Source: Zantedeschia hybrid cultivar (taxonomy: Eukaryota > Streptophyta > Magnoliopsida > Alismatales > Araceae). Taken from it: 64,000 nt of DNA. A program made the translations under genes and the position numbers. Where the stretch lies: positions 20,184,234 through 20,248,233 of the forward strand of contig JARZZO010000014.1 of assembly GCA_030544215.1 (NCBI GenBank). The letters run 5' to 3'. The notes under the pieces are model-generated. The model was not told where the DNA came from. It saw only the letters and a program-made list of their open reading frames with translations, and did not search any database. This document shows, piece by piece, positions 34,475-47,970 of the stretch; position 1 is the first letter of the stretch; each line of letters opens with the position of its first letter.

Positions 34475-37400
34475 AAACCTTTCAAAGGAGAAATTAAAGG
34501 AGAGATGGAACTTCCCAAAGGAAGAGGGGGAGGGGGATCCCTTGAACCCCCCCACACCCCACCCCAAGGAGAAACCCTGAAGAGATCCTAGCCAAGGGAG
34601 TCCCGTAGACGTTCATTTGAATATACTAGAAACATGATGCAATCAAGATTAATACTTATTGTGCGGAGGTTGTGATTTACATCGCCCTTCAGTTAAATTG
34701 ATTTTTTTCTTTTTAGGTGAGTCTCGAAGTGTCTTACATGTCCTAACAGGCCAATCTCCGATCGGACGAACTAAAAAAAATCTAAAAAGTAAAAAGTCGA
34801 ACACCATTGAACAATAAAAAACACCCTTATAACAATTTTGAATTTTTTAGGTCGTCTAGTAGAAGATCGGCTTATACGAACATATAAGGCACTTTAGAAT
34901 CCACTTAAAAAAATTCAAAAAATATATATTTTTGTTTACCCACTGCACTTGCACTGAGGGGAAGTACAAATCGCATCCTCCAAATATTACTCTGCAATCA
35001 AAGGCTGCCAAAATACAAGGTATGCTCGGTCATCCGCATCTATGAAGAATCTAGCTTGCATTTAATATCCTAGAAATAAGCGAAGCTACATAATCATGGT
35101 AACAATAAAGAGGGAAGAAATTCTTTGAAGAACTAGAAAAGCTCATAAAACTATTTTTATATATTAAACCATAAAATGTTCTCTAATTGTCCTGAAAAAG
35201 ATACAAGTTGTAGAATCTTATAAATTAAAATAGTTGATTCATGTCTACGAGGCACTGCCTTTTACTTCGATCCAGCATAATTGCATGACCTGCAAACATT
35301 ATTGCTTCAACTAAAAGACTATAAAAGTAAAAAAAATTATTATTATAATCTGATGTCTCCCGATCTAGGCGATTTAGCAGCATGAACTTTGCATCAGTGG
35401 TATTAATCTTCTCCTTTATCTTATTGGTGGAGAACAATGCATAAGTGTTTTGCCAAAGAATTGAGATACTCTCAGTATGTTTACTTGTTGACTGAAGTCG
35501 GTAAGCGTAAAAAGATCCTTATACACTTATGTTCCTCTCACGCTTATTGACTTCGGCCAATAAGATAGTGTGATGAGATGATGAGCCCCTCTCTTTGCCG
35601 AATGGAGGCATCGTTCCTTTCACTCCTGATGGAATATTCCAATTTAGATGAAGCATCCACATGAGATGAGATTAGACAAATGAGATGCAAACATTTGATT
35701 AGTTTAAATTTAAATGAACCACCCATACTCAATTTCTTCATTGCCATTATGGATATTAATTTCACTGAGCCTCCACTAAATTAGAACCAGTAGGTTGTAG
35801 AAATAAAATGATAGTTTTATTTTTATTTCTTGTAACATTTAATGAAGATAAAAAACATAAATAAAAATCATTGTTTCCCTTTCGCCTCTTGAATCTGACA
35901 TGCAGATATAAACTACATTTTCTCCTTTCATCATCCTTGGAATTATGAGTTATTTTAGAGTTTTTACTTTTAGAGAAAATTAATTAGTTCCCCTGTCAGA
36001 CATTATTGCCCAACAGCTGTCAACTTTGCACTGATTGCTTGGCTCTCATTTTTTTCTGACGTTATTTTTTTTAATCTCCTCCCATGAACAATTCGTAATG
36101 TATTACCTAATATAATAATGTAGTAACATAATAAGAACATAGTAAGAAAATAATATAATAATAAAATTATAATAATGCAGTAACAAAAATGTAATACAAT
36201 GAAATAATATAATAGTAACATAATATCAATGTATTACATTCTCTTTAAGCCAAGATATTAAATGTTGTTATATTGCAATGTAAGGTGTTAATATAGTATA
36301 CTTGGTAGGACCAGCAAAAGAAAAAGGTAAAATTGAAAGTTACATTAAGAGTTGTTGGCCATTGGTGAGAGGGGGTGGAACAAAAAATATCAAACAAAAA
36401 ATGGAGTTTGAACAACAAGTGAAAAGCAGACAAGAGGTGAGAAATAATGTCGGAGATAAATAATGTGGAACTTTGACAGAGGGTCTAATTAATTTCTCTT
36501 ATTTTTATTTATTTTTAAAAAGGAGGACCCAGCAAACTCTGTTGAGATTTCTTTCTGTATCTCATTTATACTTATTACTTGCTATTCAATGTGGGATGAT
36601 CTTCTCTAATAATTCACAAGTTTTTTTCATTTGATATACATGTAATATCAGAAACAAAAGTAAATACATGTATATGGAAATAAATCTTTATATCTTTTTG
36701 ACTTTGATAGGAGTTTTTATTTTTATTTATTATATAATTTCATTCGATTCACATTATTTCACTTTTATATCTATTTTGGCTAGGAATAAATTTGAGATAA
36801 AACATTTTTTTGCTATCTTATTTAAAAGTTTATCGTTTTTCTCGATGACACAGATGATATGGCATCTGGACCGCCTACTGTGATCGCGTTTGATCATTCC
36901 GTGTGATCATTTGCCTTTGGACGGCTGTGATAAGCGCGTGCTTCACTTACGTAGTAACATCTTAAAATCAACTCGAATATGCAAGGGAATATTCTTATTA
37001 TGGAGTTTGACTTGCTGCATCATCTTTTTTTCTTAATTTTTTAGGTCAATTCTAACATATTTCACATATCTATCTATATAAGTCAATTTCTGATCAGAGG
37101 ATTCAATTACTTGATAATCAAATAACCTATACCTATGAAACCAAAGGACCCGTTCTTGGTCGTCGTCCCCTCCCGTTCACATGTCGTACTTCTCTGGTTC
37201 ACATGTTTACCGGTCCAATTTAATATGCAGTTTGGTGATTTGTGCAGGTGGAAATCAGATGGGTTTATATCCAGTGTTAGTGTCCGTTTTATCCCCATTT
37301 CTTCTCATGTCCTTAATCCCGTTGGATTAACGTATATCTTTTTAATACAAATGCAGACAATTTGTCCTGCATTGTTGGTTTTTACCTCACATAATAAAGC

Positions 37401-39244
37401 TTGTACCTGATAAATTATCATATTTACATGTATTTCTCATATATTGTTACAAATACTCTTGTTATCCTTAAAAAGTTACACTTATACCCTTCCTGTCAAA
37501 ACAATGTGAACTCTAGAAATGATATTTTTACATATATACCCTTAAATTCATCATAATTTGGTACATATACTCCTGAAGTTATTAAAATGTACATAATCTT
37601 TTTGACATATTTGATTAAAGTTTATGACATTCTGACTGTCAAAATACTATGAACTCCAATAAAATATGTCAGAAAAGTCAGATATGTTACATACATAATC
37701 TTAAATTTATTATAATTTTGTAAATATACCTAAAATTCATTAGAATTTATAAAATCTTCCTGACAATATTCGATTAGAGTTCATGCTATTTTGATGAAAA
37801 GGTATGAATGCGACATTTTTAATAATTTGTCAGAATTAGGAGTATAGGTATAAATATGGTGTGTGTATGTGTGTGTGTGAATGGTACCATATTTTTTTGA
37901 TTAAAATCCCTTAATTAGTGATTAATACTATGTCCCCAAGGGATGGAACAATCCTAAGGGCCAATTAAAATAATTTCTTATTTTTGGTGATTTTTTTAAA
38001 TTTTAAAAAACTTTTCATGAAATTTAATCATAGCCATTCAATTAATTATATAATCCTCCCCCAACACAAACATATATCATACACATATATATCTACTTCG
38101 ATAAAAAATCATCAAATCTCATTTGAGAGTCAAAAGGAGGAGATATTTCAGAATTCCTTGTGTAAAAATGTCCTTCATTTACATTAATCCTTAAGCTCCA
38201 CTTTGATTGCCATAAATGTTAATAGTTATATCCTTCTCGTCAAAATGGATTGCACTCCAATAGCATATGGCAAAAGATTCAAATATTTTTATCATATATA
38301 CTCTTAAATTTATTAGATTTTTTTCATTATAGCAACTTGACATCTACGTTACCAAAACAAAAAATTTGAAGTCACCACCCATATATAAAAATCTACTAAA
38401 AATAAAATTGTTGTTTTGATAAGATTGCCCTAAATATATATATTCACTATGTATATATATGTCCTTATTTTTGGAAGATGGTGGCAAATGAATATCATGA
38501 CGTCTATATTTTTACTATTAAAATATTTGCATACATTTTTCTTAAAAAAAAATCATTAAAGCTATTTGCATTATTTCAACAAAAGTAGATTCTCATATAT
38601 ACATGTACGCACTCGTATATAATATGATAAAAGATATTTTTTTGTACTGCCACTGTAGATCAGACGGCAGCACCAGCACGACACAAGTCATGTGGATTAC
38701 ATTACACGGCGGCACAACAAGTATTACACATATTTTAAAATACAACCTTATGCTTGACCTGAAGTTTTGTATGTCAAGTGTCATTGGTTTAAGTCTTTGA
38801 GTTGACCCATGAAAAAATTGACCATAGGTTACTAAGTAGTTTAATATTTGATGAATTGTTATTTAAAAATAAGAATAAAATGTTTCATATTAATGTAAAC
38901 AAAGAGAAAAGAATCATGAACTTTTTCTTAGGAAAGAGGGGCAATATCTCTTTTTAACTTTCCTGAAGTTCTTTACTTCGGAATGCAAGCTCTTAGAGGT
39001 AGACTTTTCTGGTGAGGAGAAAAGAGGGAAGCGAGAGAAGTCTAAATCCAACCAAATAGCCAACCTACGATTGGGGTTGCATGAGTTGTGCAAAGCTTGT
39101 TCACCTAGATTCAATTGATTTTACGGAGTATTTTAGACATTTCAATTACTGTGATGACCTGATTTTCCATGTGGATAGGGGGTTAACCAATTGAACGGGT
39201 CAAAATGGGGTTAAAATAGCTCGTACACACAGACATATATATAT

Positions 39245-39289
<45 letters not shown>

Positions 39290-41070
39290 GCATATGGGGC
39301 AACACAGCATGGGACATTACTAAGTCTGCATCTGCAACATATTGGATCTAAAATCCAATTTTTTCCTGAGATAAAAATGAATAAAATATTAAAATTAAAA
39401 ATAAAGATTTTATTTTTAATTAAAAATTTCAAAATAATCATGTCATTTCTTTGAAATTTTCTCCTTCCTCAATTTTAGAGCCTCTGGTGGACTGAGGTTG
39501 CAGATAGCTGGACATCTTCGATTTTCCTCTCATCTTCCTTTTTTTTGGATAGGAGAAAAATCGATGGAACAAACGTAGAAAACAATCCTTCCTAAACACA
39601 ACCTAATTCAAAGCTAAAGGGCGATGCGTTACCCTTTTGTGCCAAAGGCATATGATTTGAGATCATGATTCTTTTGATATTAATACTTTCTTCCTAATAT
39701 TTACCCCTCTCTAGTTTCTTCATACTACCCTTTTAGCAAGTGCATATGCAAATGGAAATATGGAGTAAAGTAAAAGCAAAAGTAAATAGCAAATGATCAC
39801 GTTAAGAACGAGTGGGAGAATAGGAGGGGAGAGGCTAATTAATGAGTTTGCAAAGTTAATAGCTTTATTTCTTCTTCCTTATCTTTTTTGCTTCACTTTT
39901 ATCTGTGACATGCAATGCATAAAATTGTTTGAACTCTATGAGAGAGAGACGATGCAAAATAGGAAAGGAGAGAAAATGTTAATCTTTGTGTGGTTCTTAC
40001 CAGTGACAAGGCTAATCAATCAATCCCCTCCGTGCATTTACCTCAGTATTAAAAGGATCATGGGGAAAAGATTTAGATATGGCCCAAATGGGTACGTAAG
40101 TTCTTTTGCCTTAAATTCAAGAACATGTACACAAGAAACTCGAGTCCAAGGGAACAGATGTTTACTGCTTATGTTTTTTGAAGACTTTAATGTTTAGTAT
40201 TATGAATCTAAAATTGTTGTACTCATCTTTCATCTTAAAACGGATTATCTTTTTACCTCTAAAATCCTAGCATCATTTATCATTTATTTAATTCAACCAT
40301 CGTCGAATTAACATGAATGTGTGCAATGATACCTTTACTCTTAAAAGTAATTAAAATGCCTCTTTATATTTTACTACTTTGAAATCATAAACCATCAATT
40401 TTAGTCTTTCTATCTTTTTGAGAATACAATGATCTCATGGATACAGAACATGTTGTAAACAAGTCCCAAAAAGAGATTGTATTAGATGTAGAGTCCCGGA
40501 GTACATGAAAAGTGTTCCCATGAAATTTATATCTATAAAAAGTCTCCAACACGGCTATTTGTATCCCATGCCTCAATAAATTATGATATGTGAAAACAGA
40601 CACAGGTGTCAAGTGTCAACTCAGATACTTGTGTCAAATACAGTAATATCTTGAAGATGGTACACAAAGAGGATGAAGATGTAAATATATACATATTAAT
40701 ACGTGATTATACATGTATATAATAACATATTATTATTAAAACTCATTTTAAACATGAAAAATATAATTAAAACATATGGAATAGTAAGATACGCACGAGT
40801 ATTCTAAAAACTAACTAGTACTTATTTTAAAATAGAAGATTAAACATAGGCGTTCGAATGTGGTATGAAATCATAACCGGTGAGATTGTGGTATGGGCTA
40901 CGAGTTATCGCGTCGATTCAACTAATCTTCCCAATAAGGCAACAACCAATTAGAGACCTCTGCGTGCTGTTTACATCATGATACCTCCTCACCAACCACT
41001 ACAGGTAGGTTACAGGTATCGATGGCCCGATGGTGAAATGTGACAACTGCCCGAAAATTTCCATTTGAGG
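34475..41070. other. Gene-poor AT-rich DNA
   Basis: No recognisable gene in 6.6 kb. Contains AT-rich low-complexity stretches (36080-36240), a dispersed repeat (37408-37862), a (TA)n/(GA)n microsatellite (about 39235-39288) and many short open frames without domains. Confidence 0.5.
37408..37862. repeat. Dispersed AT-rich repeat, copy 1
   Basis: Shares its start (GATAAATTA..TATTTACATGT) and the later theme of TTTTGACGGAATG/TTTTGATGAAAAGG, GTGCAACATTT and GTATAGGTATAAATA-like blocks with 52633-52958. Several internal sub-repeats recur (TAAATTTATTATAATTTTGTA, AAATTCATTAGAATTTATAAA). Probably an old non-autonomous transposon. Confidence 0.45.
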
Positions 41071-41365
41071 AATTGTTTGTTTTAATATAAGATATTATAC
41101 CTTAAAATTATTTTATTTAATAGTATTTTCAATGTAAAATAGTGTAAAATAAAATGCTGTCGGGTCTAACTGAGTGTCCATTATTTTATTTTAGTTTCTC
41201 GAGAAAGATCATCATAAACTAAAATTACGCATGTCCTTATTTTATTTTATGCGTCATATTCAACAAAATGCTCTCCGAATTTAAGAGTATGAAAATTCAC
41301 TAATCTTAAAATGAATGATTTTAGAACCGGTGAGCTATATATTTTTACGTTAAAATAAACAATCA
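41071..41365. mobile_element. MITE-like fold-back element, copy 1
   Basis: Terminal inverted repeats ATTGTTTGTTTTAA at the left and its near-complement TTAAAATAAACAAT at the right. A related element at 53167-53465 shares CATTATAAA/CATCATAAACTAAAA, AACAAATGCTCTC/AACAAAATGCTCTC and GATTTTAAAACCAC-like blocks. Confidence 0.6.
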
Positions 41366-42258
41366 TTAAATATTTTGTTAAAAGATTTGGATTACCAGCT
41401 GGAGGCATAAGTCATTAAAACCCATGGATAAGGCCAGCTTCTACGACCCGAAACGATCTGGATGAGGAGGTTGACGTAATCCTAGAGTATCTTCCTCACT
41501 GCATCAAAAGTTGAGAATATACTCGCATCGAAAAAGAAGTTCATCATGTATATTAGAGAGACCAGGATGTTTCGCCACACATCATCATTCCCCAGGGGGC
41601 TCGACGCAAAAATCCACCCAATACCAATCTCCCGGCAGGTGAAACAAAGGGCATCCCTTTCCTTCCCCTTTCTCTTCCGGGTCCCCATTTCCCCTCTTCT
41701 CAGGGGTCCCCCAAAAGGAAGGCGACTACGACCACGGACAAATCCCCACACCACCACCACCACCACCACCACCACCAAGGAGAAGGAGAACAAGAACAAG
41801 AAGAACAAAATGGTCAGCTCCGAGGCAGTGAGAAGGAGAAAGCGCGCAAAATAGAGACATCAACACCAGGGAAGGAGAGGGAAATGGATGCATGGATGAC
41901 ATTTCCCTAGCTAGCTTCGCTATCTGGTGTTCTTCTTCGCCGCAGAAGCTTCTACGTGTGCGCAGCAGCGGAAGGTTTTCTTGCTTTCCCAGCCGGAATT
42001 GGTAGCCTTTTCGAAGATTCGTATGCGAAAAATTCCCGTTTCATCTGGTTTCTTTGGTCTCTTTCTTGGGATTGTTGTTCGATCCCCTTGGCAGGGGGCA
42101 AATCCCTGGCTTCTGGCGTTCTGATTCCCGGGAAATCTGCGGATGGATCCAATATGGGAAGGTAGGGGGGGATTTGTGTGAGATTTTTCAGATCTGGGGG
42201 CGGGTTGCTTGTGGATCTGGGAAGAGCTTGGTGGGGGGATTTGGGGATCCCGGGGGCG
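41366..42258. other. 5' flank and leader of the MED26c gene
   Basis: Contains an (ACC)n tract near 41751-41777 and GA-rich sequence near 41780-41890, usual in plant 5' leaders. The open frame continues upstream of the chosen ATG, but without family similarity. Confidence 0.45.
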
Positions 42259-44334
42259 ATGGATTTGGACGATTTCGAGGCGGTGCTGGGGAGGCTGGGG
42301 GGGGATCTGTGGACGGTGATCGAGACCGCCGTCTCCGTGGCGGCTAGGGACCATGGGAGGGAGCTCAGGGCGAGGAGGGATGGCATCGTGGAGCTGCTCT
42401 ACGCGACGCCGGGCGCTCCCCGGTGCCAAAACTGCGACGGGGAGGGCGGCCTGGCGGGGACCTGTGCGGCAAAGGCCGGTGAAAGGGACAGAATCCAGTC
42501 CAGGTGCGCGGAGGAGGAGACGGAGAAGCTCGTGAAGGAAGAGAGGAACCGGGGTCCTTCTCCGCCGATGGCGCAGTCGCCCGGCGCGGAAGAAGGAGAG
42601 GAGGAAGAGGAAGAGGAGGAAGAGGACGATCGGGATCGGAGGCGTTACAGCCGTCCGGTCGAGGACGAGCAAACTAGGATCCTCGCGATCAAAGAGCTCC
42701 TCGACGATCCCGATCAGGTCCATCTCGCGTCGCATTAAATTTCCATGAATCCCGTTAGTCCTTGTCTTCTGATGGGTAAAAATTCCCCTTTTTTTCTTGG
42801 GCTTCTTCCATGGCAGCCCGAGGACTCCCTGATTCATTTGCTGCAAAGCCTCGCAGACATGGACATCACATTCAAAGCTCTGAAGGTACCGCCGGGCGGC
42901 AGCTCCAACCCCCCTAACGTTTCTTCACCGGAGAGAGAGAACACAATCCGATTTTTACTGTTTGAGGTAACATTTGCTCTCTGTGATCTCAGGAGACCGA
43001 TATTGGAAGGCATGTGAACGGCTTGCGCAAGCACCCCTCGAGCGAAATACGCAGACTAGTGAAGCTGCTCGTGAGGTGATGATGGATTGTGGGAAAAAGT
43101 TGTCAAATTTTTCTACAGTGACTCGTTCTCTCTTCCCCTCCCGTTTAGTTGCCATCAGCTTTCTGAATAGCGGCTGCATCTGATTCTTATTCCATAAGCA
43201 GGAAGTGGAAGGACCTGGTGGACGAGTGGGTCAAGTCGAACTCTCATGAGACTGCAACCCCTTCCATCATCAGTAGGTTCTTCTCTTTCATACTAGAACA
43301 GAATTTGTGAGGTGGAGAGAGAAATCCCTGTTGCTTTCTATAGATTCGCTTATGTGCTGCTTATGCGCTGATGCTGATGTTGCTGCGGAATTGGTTGGAA
43401 TGGCAGCTGACGGCGACTCCCCCCAGCAAGTCCAAACCAAGATCACTCCTCAGAACAGGAGCCAAGTGATATTCGGAAATCAGAATCCAGCTGCTGCTTT
43501 TTCTATTTGCCTCTTCTTGCTCTTCTGCAGTCCATACTGATGCCTTGCTCTATGTGGGTGAACAACCAAACTAATTGCAGGTTCCAGATTTTGGCTACTC
43601 CCCCAACATACACAACAGTGTGCACCAGATACCAGACATCAGTGAGAAAAATGATTCCTGTCCATTCTCTCCACATTTGGGCATGTACTATAAACAGTTG
43701 TGCTCTCTTCAGTACATGCTCACACATGCGATGTGTTTCTGCTGTGCACAGACGGCAGTTGGGGTTCTGATAAAGCCAACAGCAGGGGGGAGGGCGAGCC
43801 GAAAGTGAGGACAGTCGCACCCCCACGGAAGGAAGCTCCAACGAAGCCAAGCCACCCGAGGCCACCTTCCCCTGCTCCTCCAGCTGTAAATGCCATAATC
43901 ATAGAGGATTCTAACGCCTTTTTAATAGAAAAAAAAGAAACCTCAAGTAAAGAGGAAATCGAACTAATGCGTGCGCACCCTCCACTGTGCAGAAGCTGGA
44001 GCTGGCCAGGGAGCAGAAGGACAGCAGCTTGCCCGACCCGGAGAAGCTCGCCTCGGCCAGGCGGAGGCTCCACGAAAACTACCAGGAAGCCCAGAATGGT
44101 AACTTCGTAAACTCCCTTTCCCCTTCAACACTGCGAGGTAATTAATTAATAATGGGGCTAACTACTGACGTATTTATCATCTCTGCTGCGGTTGTGGTGG
44201 TGGTGGTGGAAGCCAAGAAGCAGCGGACGATACAGATGATGGATATCCACGACATTCCCAGGCCCAAGAACTCCTTTTTGCGCGCGGACCACAGAGGGGT
44301 TCCGGGGCCGGGGATGGTGAAAAGAAAAGGGTAG
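42259..44334 (+). CDS. Mediator of RNA polymerase II subunit 26c (MED26c)
   Basis: Nine exons: 42259-42717, 42817-42885, 42993-43075, 43202-43272, 43407-43465, 43581-43641, 43752-43885, 43993-44098 and 44213-44334. They join in phase to 387 residues with GT-AG borders. The start MDLDDFEAVLGRLGGDLWTV, then RRDGIVELLYA, matches the plant MED26c N-terminus. An acidic tract at about 111-126 is encoded by GAG/GAA repeats. Residues about 136-220 form the TFIIS N-terminal (LW) domain: DSLIHLLQSLADMDITFKAL, ETDIGRHVNGLRKHPS, then KWKDLVDEW. The tail keeps VPDFGYSPN, a Pro/Ser linker, ARRRLHENYQEAQNAKKQR and the near-terminal QMMDIHDIPRPK. It is slightly longer than the Arabidopsis protein (about 350 residues). 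By family knowledge it is a nuclear Mediator subunit linking transcription initiation and elongation. All expected motifs are intact. Confidence 0.95.
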
Positions 44335-47300
44335 ATTTTTTATTCCAACGGGAGTATAAGAAAGCACGACTCAACAGAGTCCGAACTGGGAGGGGTGCGC
44401 GGCGGTGCCTTTTCGTGGCTTTCTGCTTTGTGCTTACTATTCCTGGCACTATCTTTTCTCCCTTTCTTTCTTCCCTTTTTTTTTTTTTTTTCCCTCCTTC
44501 CGTCATGGGTTCCTCAGATGCGTATACATACTTGGACGGGGTCGACGGAGTCATGCATGTTCTCTTCGTCCTTCTTACAAGTCAAGTGTGAAAAAATGGA
44601 GCTTTTCTTTGTTCTATGTTCTACCGGTCCATCTAAGTTCTAATGGCGTCACATCTTAAAAAGTGTCGCATTGTTTTACGGTCACCGCGCGAGGGCTTGG
44701 ATCCCAGCTCTCTTTCTTCTCTATCTCCCTCTAGCTTTTCTCTCTCTCTCTCTCTAAAATCTGTGGGCCTCGGCGGGTTTTCAGGGAAATTGTGGCGGCA
44801 AGGGCCGTCAAAGGTCAGTGCCGCGTACCCGGGACGAGTGGTTTTTCTTTTTTTTTCTTTTTTTGTTCGGGTCATCTATACAAACGTTCCGAGAATGAGC
44901 GTTGTGCACCTGTTTCCATCCAGGCTTTAGAAAATTTGGAATATGCCCTTCTTCGGTGTTCGGCGGTGTATTTGCGAGTGTACCTGATAAAGTTAAGATG
45001 TTGTCACCCTACACTTCTGCGGTCAGACTTCGGTTGGCCGAATAATATTTAAGTGTGATTATGTCATGTGTTCGAAAGTATCTTCATTTCCCGGACCTGT
45101 CCACTTCTTCCCATCAGACCACGGCCGAAGGGCCCATCCTGATGGCCGTCCTCCACAAAAGTCCTGCATGCGCGACAGAGAGAGAGAGAGAGAGCGCGCG
45201 CGCCTCGCAATATTACTCCACGAGATGAATCCAGTGCGAAAAATGCCCTTCTCTCCCCTAATAATTAGTAAAAGGGACTTTTTTGGAATAAAGTTTTTTG
45301 CATATATATCCTTAAAATTATCAACCTTGCATTTGTACTCTCAACTCTTACATACTGTTTTTCAATACCTTTTAAATCTAAAAAATGTTACGTTTCGTTA
45401 ACATGTCATCAAATAAAATCTTAAGATTTTATGTACAACATAGCTAGAATAATAACATTCAAATATTGAGACAACATAGCTAGAATAGTAACACTCAGAT
45501 ATTTGCTTTTTAAAATTGTCATGAATTGGGCAGTTAAATGCCTACACTAAAAAAATTTGTTCAATCAAACAGCGAAATATTTAGGAACAAAAGTGATTTA
45601 TTTGAGGAAGCTAGCTCTTTAAAGGATGATTAGCCCTCTTCAACATGTGATTAGACTTTGCTCGCGTGGCCAAAACAAACATGTGTTCACCTCTCTATGG
45701 GACTTGGTCTTGGGTGGGATCGCTTCCCAAAGCGGCCACGACCCCCCCCCCCCCCCCCCCAAAGAACAACAGTCCGCCGTGCGAAGGTAAGCCGCCCTTA
45801 GCTAATCATGATTCATGCCCCGCTTAACTCTAGTTAATTAATCTTGGATCACACCCAAGGCCCTCCCATCCCTCTTTTCTCCACGATCCTCAGGCTCTCT
45901 GCAAGCCGTCCATCAGGCCCCCATGGTACTCTCTCAACCGTCGGATCGTCTCCACTTCTCGACCATTGCATGTGTGATTAATTTTTGTAGAATTTGAATC
46001 TAAGATTAGTACTCCTAAAAGTACATGAGACTAAATAGCGCGATTAAAGCATGATGTTTTTCCTAACCTATCACAGATTTATTTACGCAGGATAAAACTA
46101 TCCAAGCAGATGAGGATCCTATACTAGAATAATTCAGACATATTGTTCCGCCTTAAAGTAAATATGATTGTATTGAAGTAATTCTAATGGAAATGAATAT
46201 GTTTATGAATAGTATGAAAATAATTACGGTGCTAGTGAATCTATTTTTGTGACTAAATTCTTTTAAGAAAGAACAAATATATAATTAATCTATGGAATTG
46301 TTCTCTTTTATATATTATTCAATAATAATGAAACTAAGAAAAGGAGCAAATACATGAATTTTATCAATGTTCGGACTGATGACATTCTTTTTATTATACA
46401 GACTGGTGAACCGATGGTGGATAAGATGTGCGCCAAACGCTGAAGGTCATCACTGTAAGGATCGCATGGAGAGATGCAAGTGAAAATTAAAATATGACTA
46501 TGTAGCGAAAAATTATAATCCCCTATGTGTTCCTTAATTCATTTCGCAAAACTAAAACTAAATCAGAGTTTTCGATTCTCACCATGTTTAGATTCGGATC
46601 CCCGTTCGATCGGTTCTAGTGGAGCGATGTCGGCAGTTACGCATGTGTCCGACCTCTAATGGTATTTATGCGATTTATTAATTAAGGGATCGTTCTCAAC
46701 TCTCCCGCGGGATCGGCGTAATTGCCAGCTCTACTTTTCGTCAAGCATGCATGCAGGCGGTCCGGAAGTGGGGTGGATAGAGACTGAGAGGAGTGCCCCC
46801 CTACAAGGAGGTCGGCCAGACAGAGAGCAGAGAGAGGGGGGGGGCAGCCAGATGCAGGAGACCTGGAACTTGGCCAGGTTTCTCTCTAACTTATATTTAT
46901 ATTAATTCTGGCAATCTTTTCATAAAAACCATTGAATTAATAAAAGTTACTACTTCTATTCGCATTGGCCGAGAATCCTGTTTGTGTGACCCTCCAGGTC
47001 AAGTACTAGTCTGATTTTGAGCCCATCAAGTATAATAACCCTTACTAACTTAAAATAATTTACTTACTATCAAATATTAAATAAATGTATCATCGGTTTA
47101 TCATCTCTTGATTAATCGATTGGGCCTCCGATTAAATTGGGTGCTAACTAATACCGCATGATCTTGAAAAGTAATGAGGTTAAGCAATCTGCTCATGAAA
47201 TCTTTCCATCATCAACTATCACGTGGCTACAGTTCTTCATTCAAATCTATGCTTTCAAGTGAACTTTGGGTATAGTTAACGATCAAACCTTAAATTGTTC

Positions 47301-47543
47301 ACTTACACGGATAAGATGCTTCAAAGCATCTCCAAAAAAACTCCTTTTTTGACATACTATCTTACTCTGGCTAGGGACTCCAGGGCAACATTCTATAGAA
47401 CATTCTCTCTCTTAAATACCGAGAGCGAATTATCCCTTATTGGTCACAATCATCCTCGAAGATATTTTGTAAGATCTAATCACTTAACTAATTAAGATCT
47501 TATGGTTAGAGATCTCTGAGTCAAGATCAGAATCTAGCAAGAC
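44335..47543. other. 3' flank of MED26c and intergenic DNA
   Basis: No gene seen. Holds a T run near 44477, a pyrimidine-rich stretch (44700-44760), an (AG)n(CG)n microsatellite near 45177-45203, part of the dispersed repeat seen at 37.4 and 52.6 kb (about 45295-45420), and a C homopolymer at 45742-45760. Confidence 0.45.
45742..45760. repeat. C homopolymer, 19 bases
   Basis: Uninterrupted C run. Length may be unreliable because of slippage. Confidence 0.9.
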
Positions 47544-47970
47544 TGTGCATAATTTGCTTTAAATCGAAAAACTGAACTGAATTGAGTGATTCTGTTCGGT
47601 TCAATTCGATTGGGGTTGTGTTCGGTTTAGTTCAGTTTCATAACTTTGTAAAATCGATCAGAAATCAAAAAACGAAAAATCAAATAAATTGATTTTTTAA
47701 ACAAATACCTATTTTATATTAACATTATATATAAAAATATTTAAATATCTAAGGATCGTATGCATATTTATGTATAAATATATAACTTTTAAATTTTAAT
47801 TTTAATATTAAATCTGTATATATCAATTTAATATGAATAAAATATACAATTTTAGCTTGAACCGAATTGAACTGAATTTTTTCCAGTTCGGTTCGATTTC
47901 ATGTGCTAATTCGGTTCGGTTCGGTTTGAAAAAATTTCTCCAAAGTCGAGTCGAGCCAAATCATGCATGG
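47544..47970. mobile_element. Fold-back element rich in TTCGGTTCGGTT
   Basis: The left arm begins GTGCATAATTTGC and contains GTTCGGTTCAATTCG. The right arm ends with the complement (GCCAAATCATGCATGG) and contains TTCGGTTCGGTTCGG. The centre is AT-rich. Such GGTTCGGTT-rich inverted repeats are widespread in plant genomes. No coding region. Confidence 0.65.

Noticed and set aside
41920..42846. 308-residue minus-strand frame over MED26c exon 1
   Set aside because: Antisense shadow of the GC-rich first exon. The plus-strand product is clearly MED26c.
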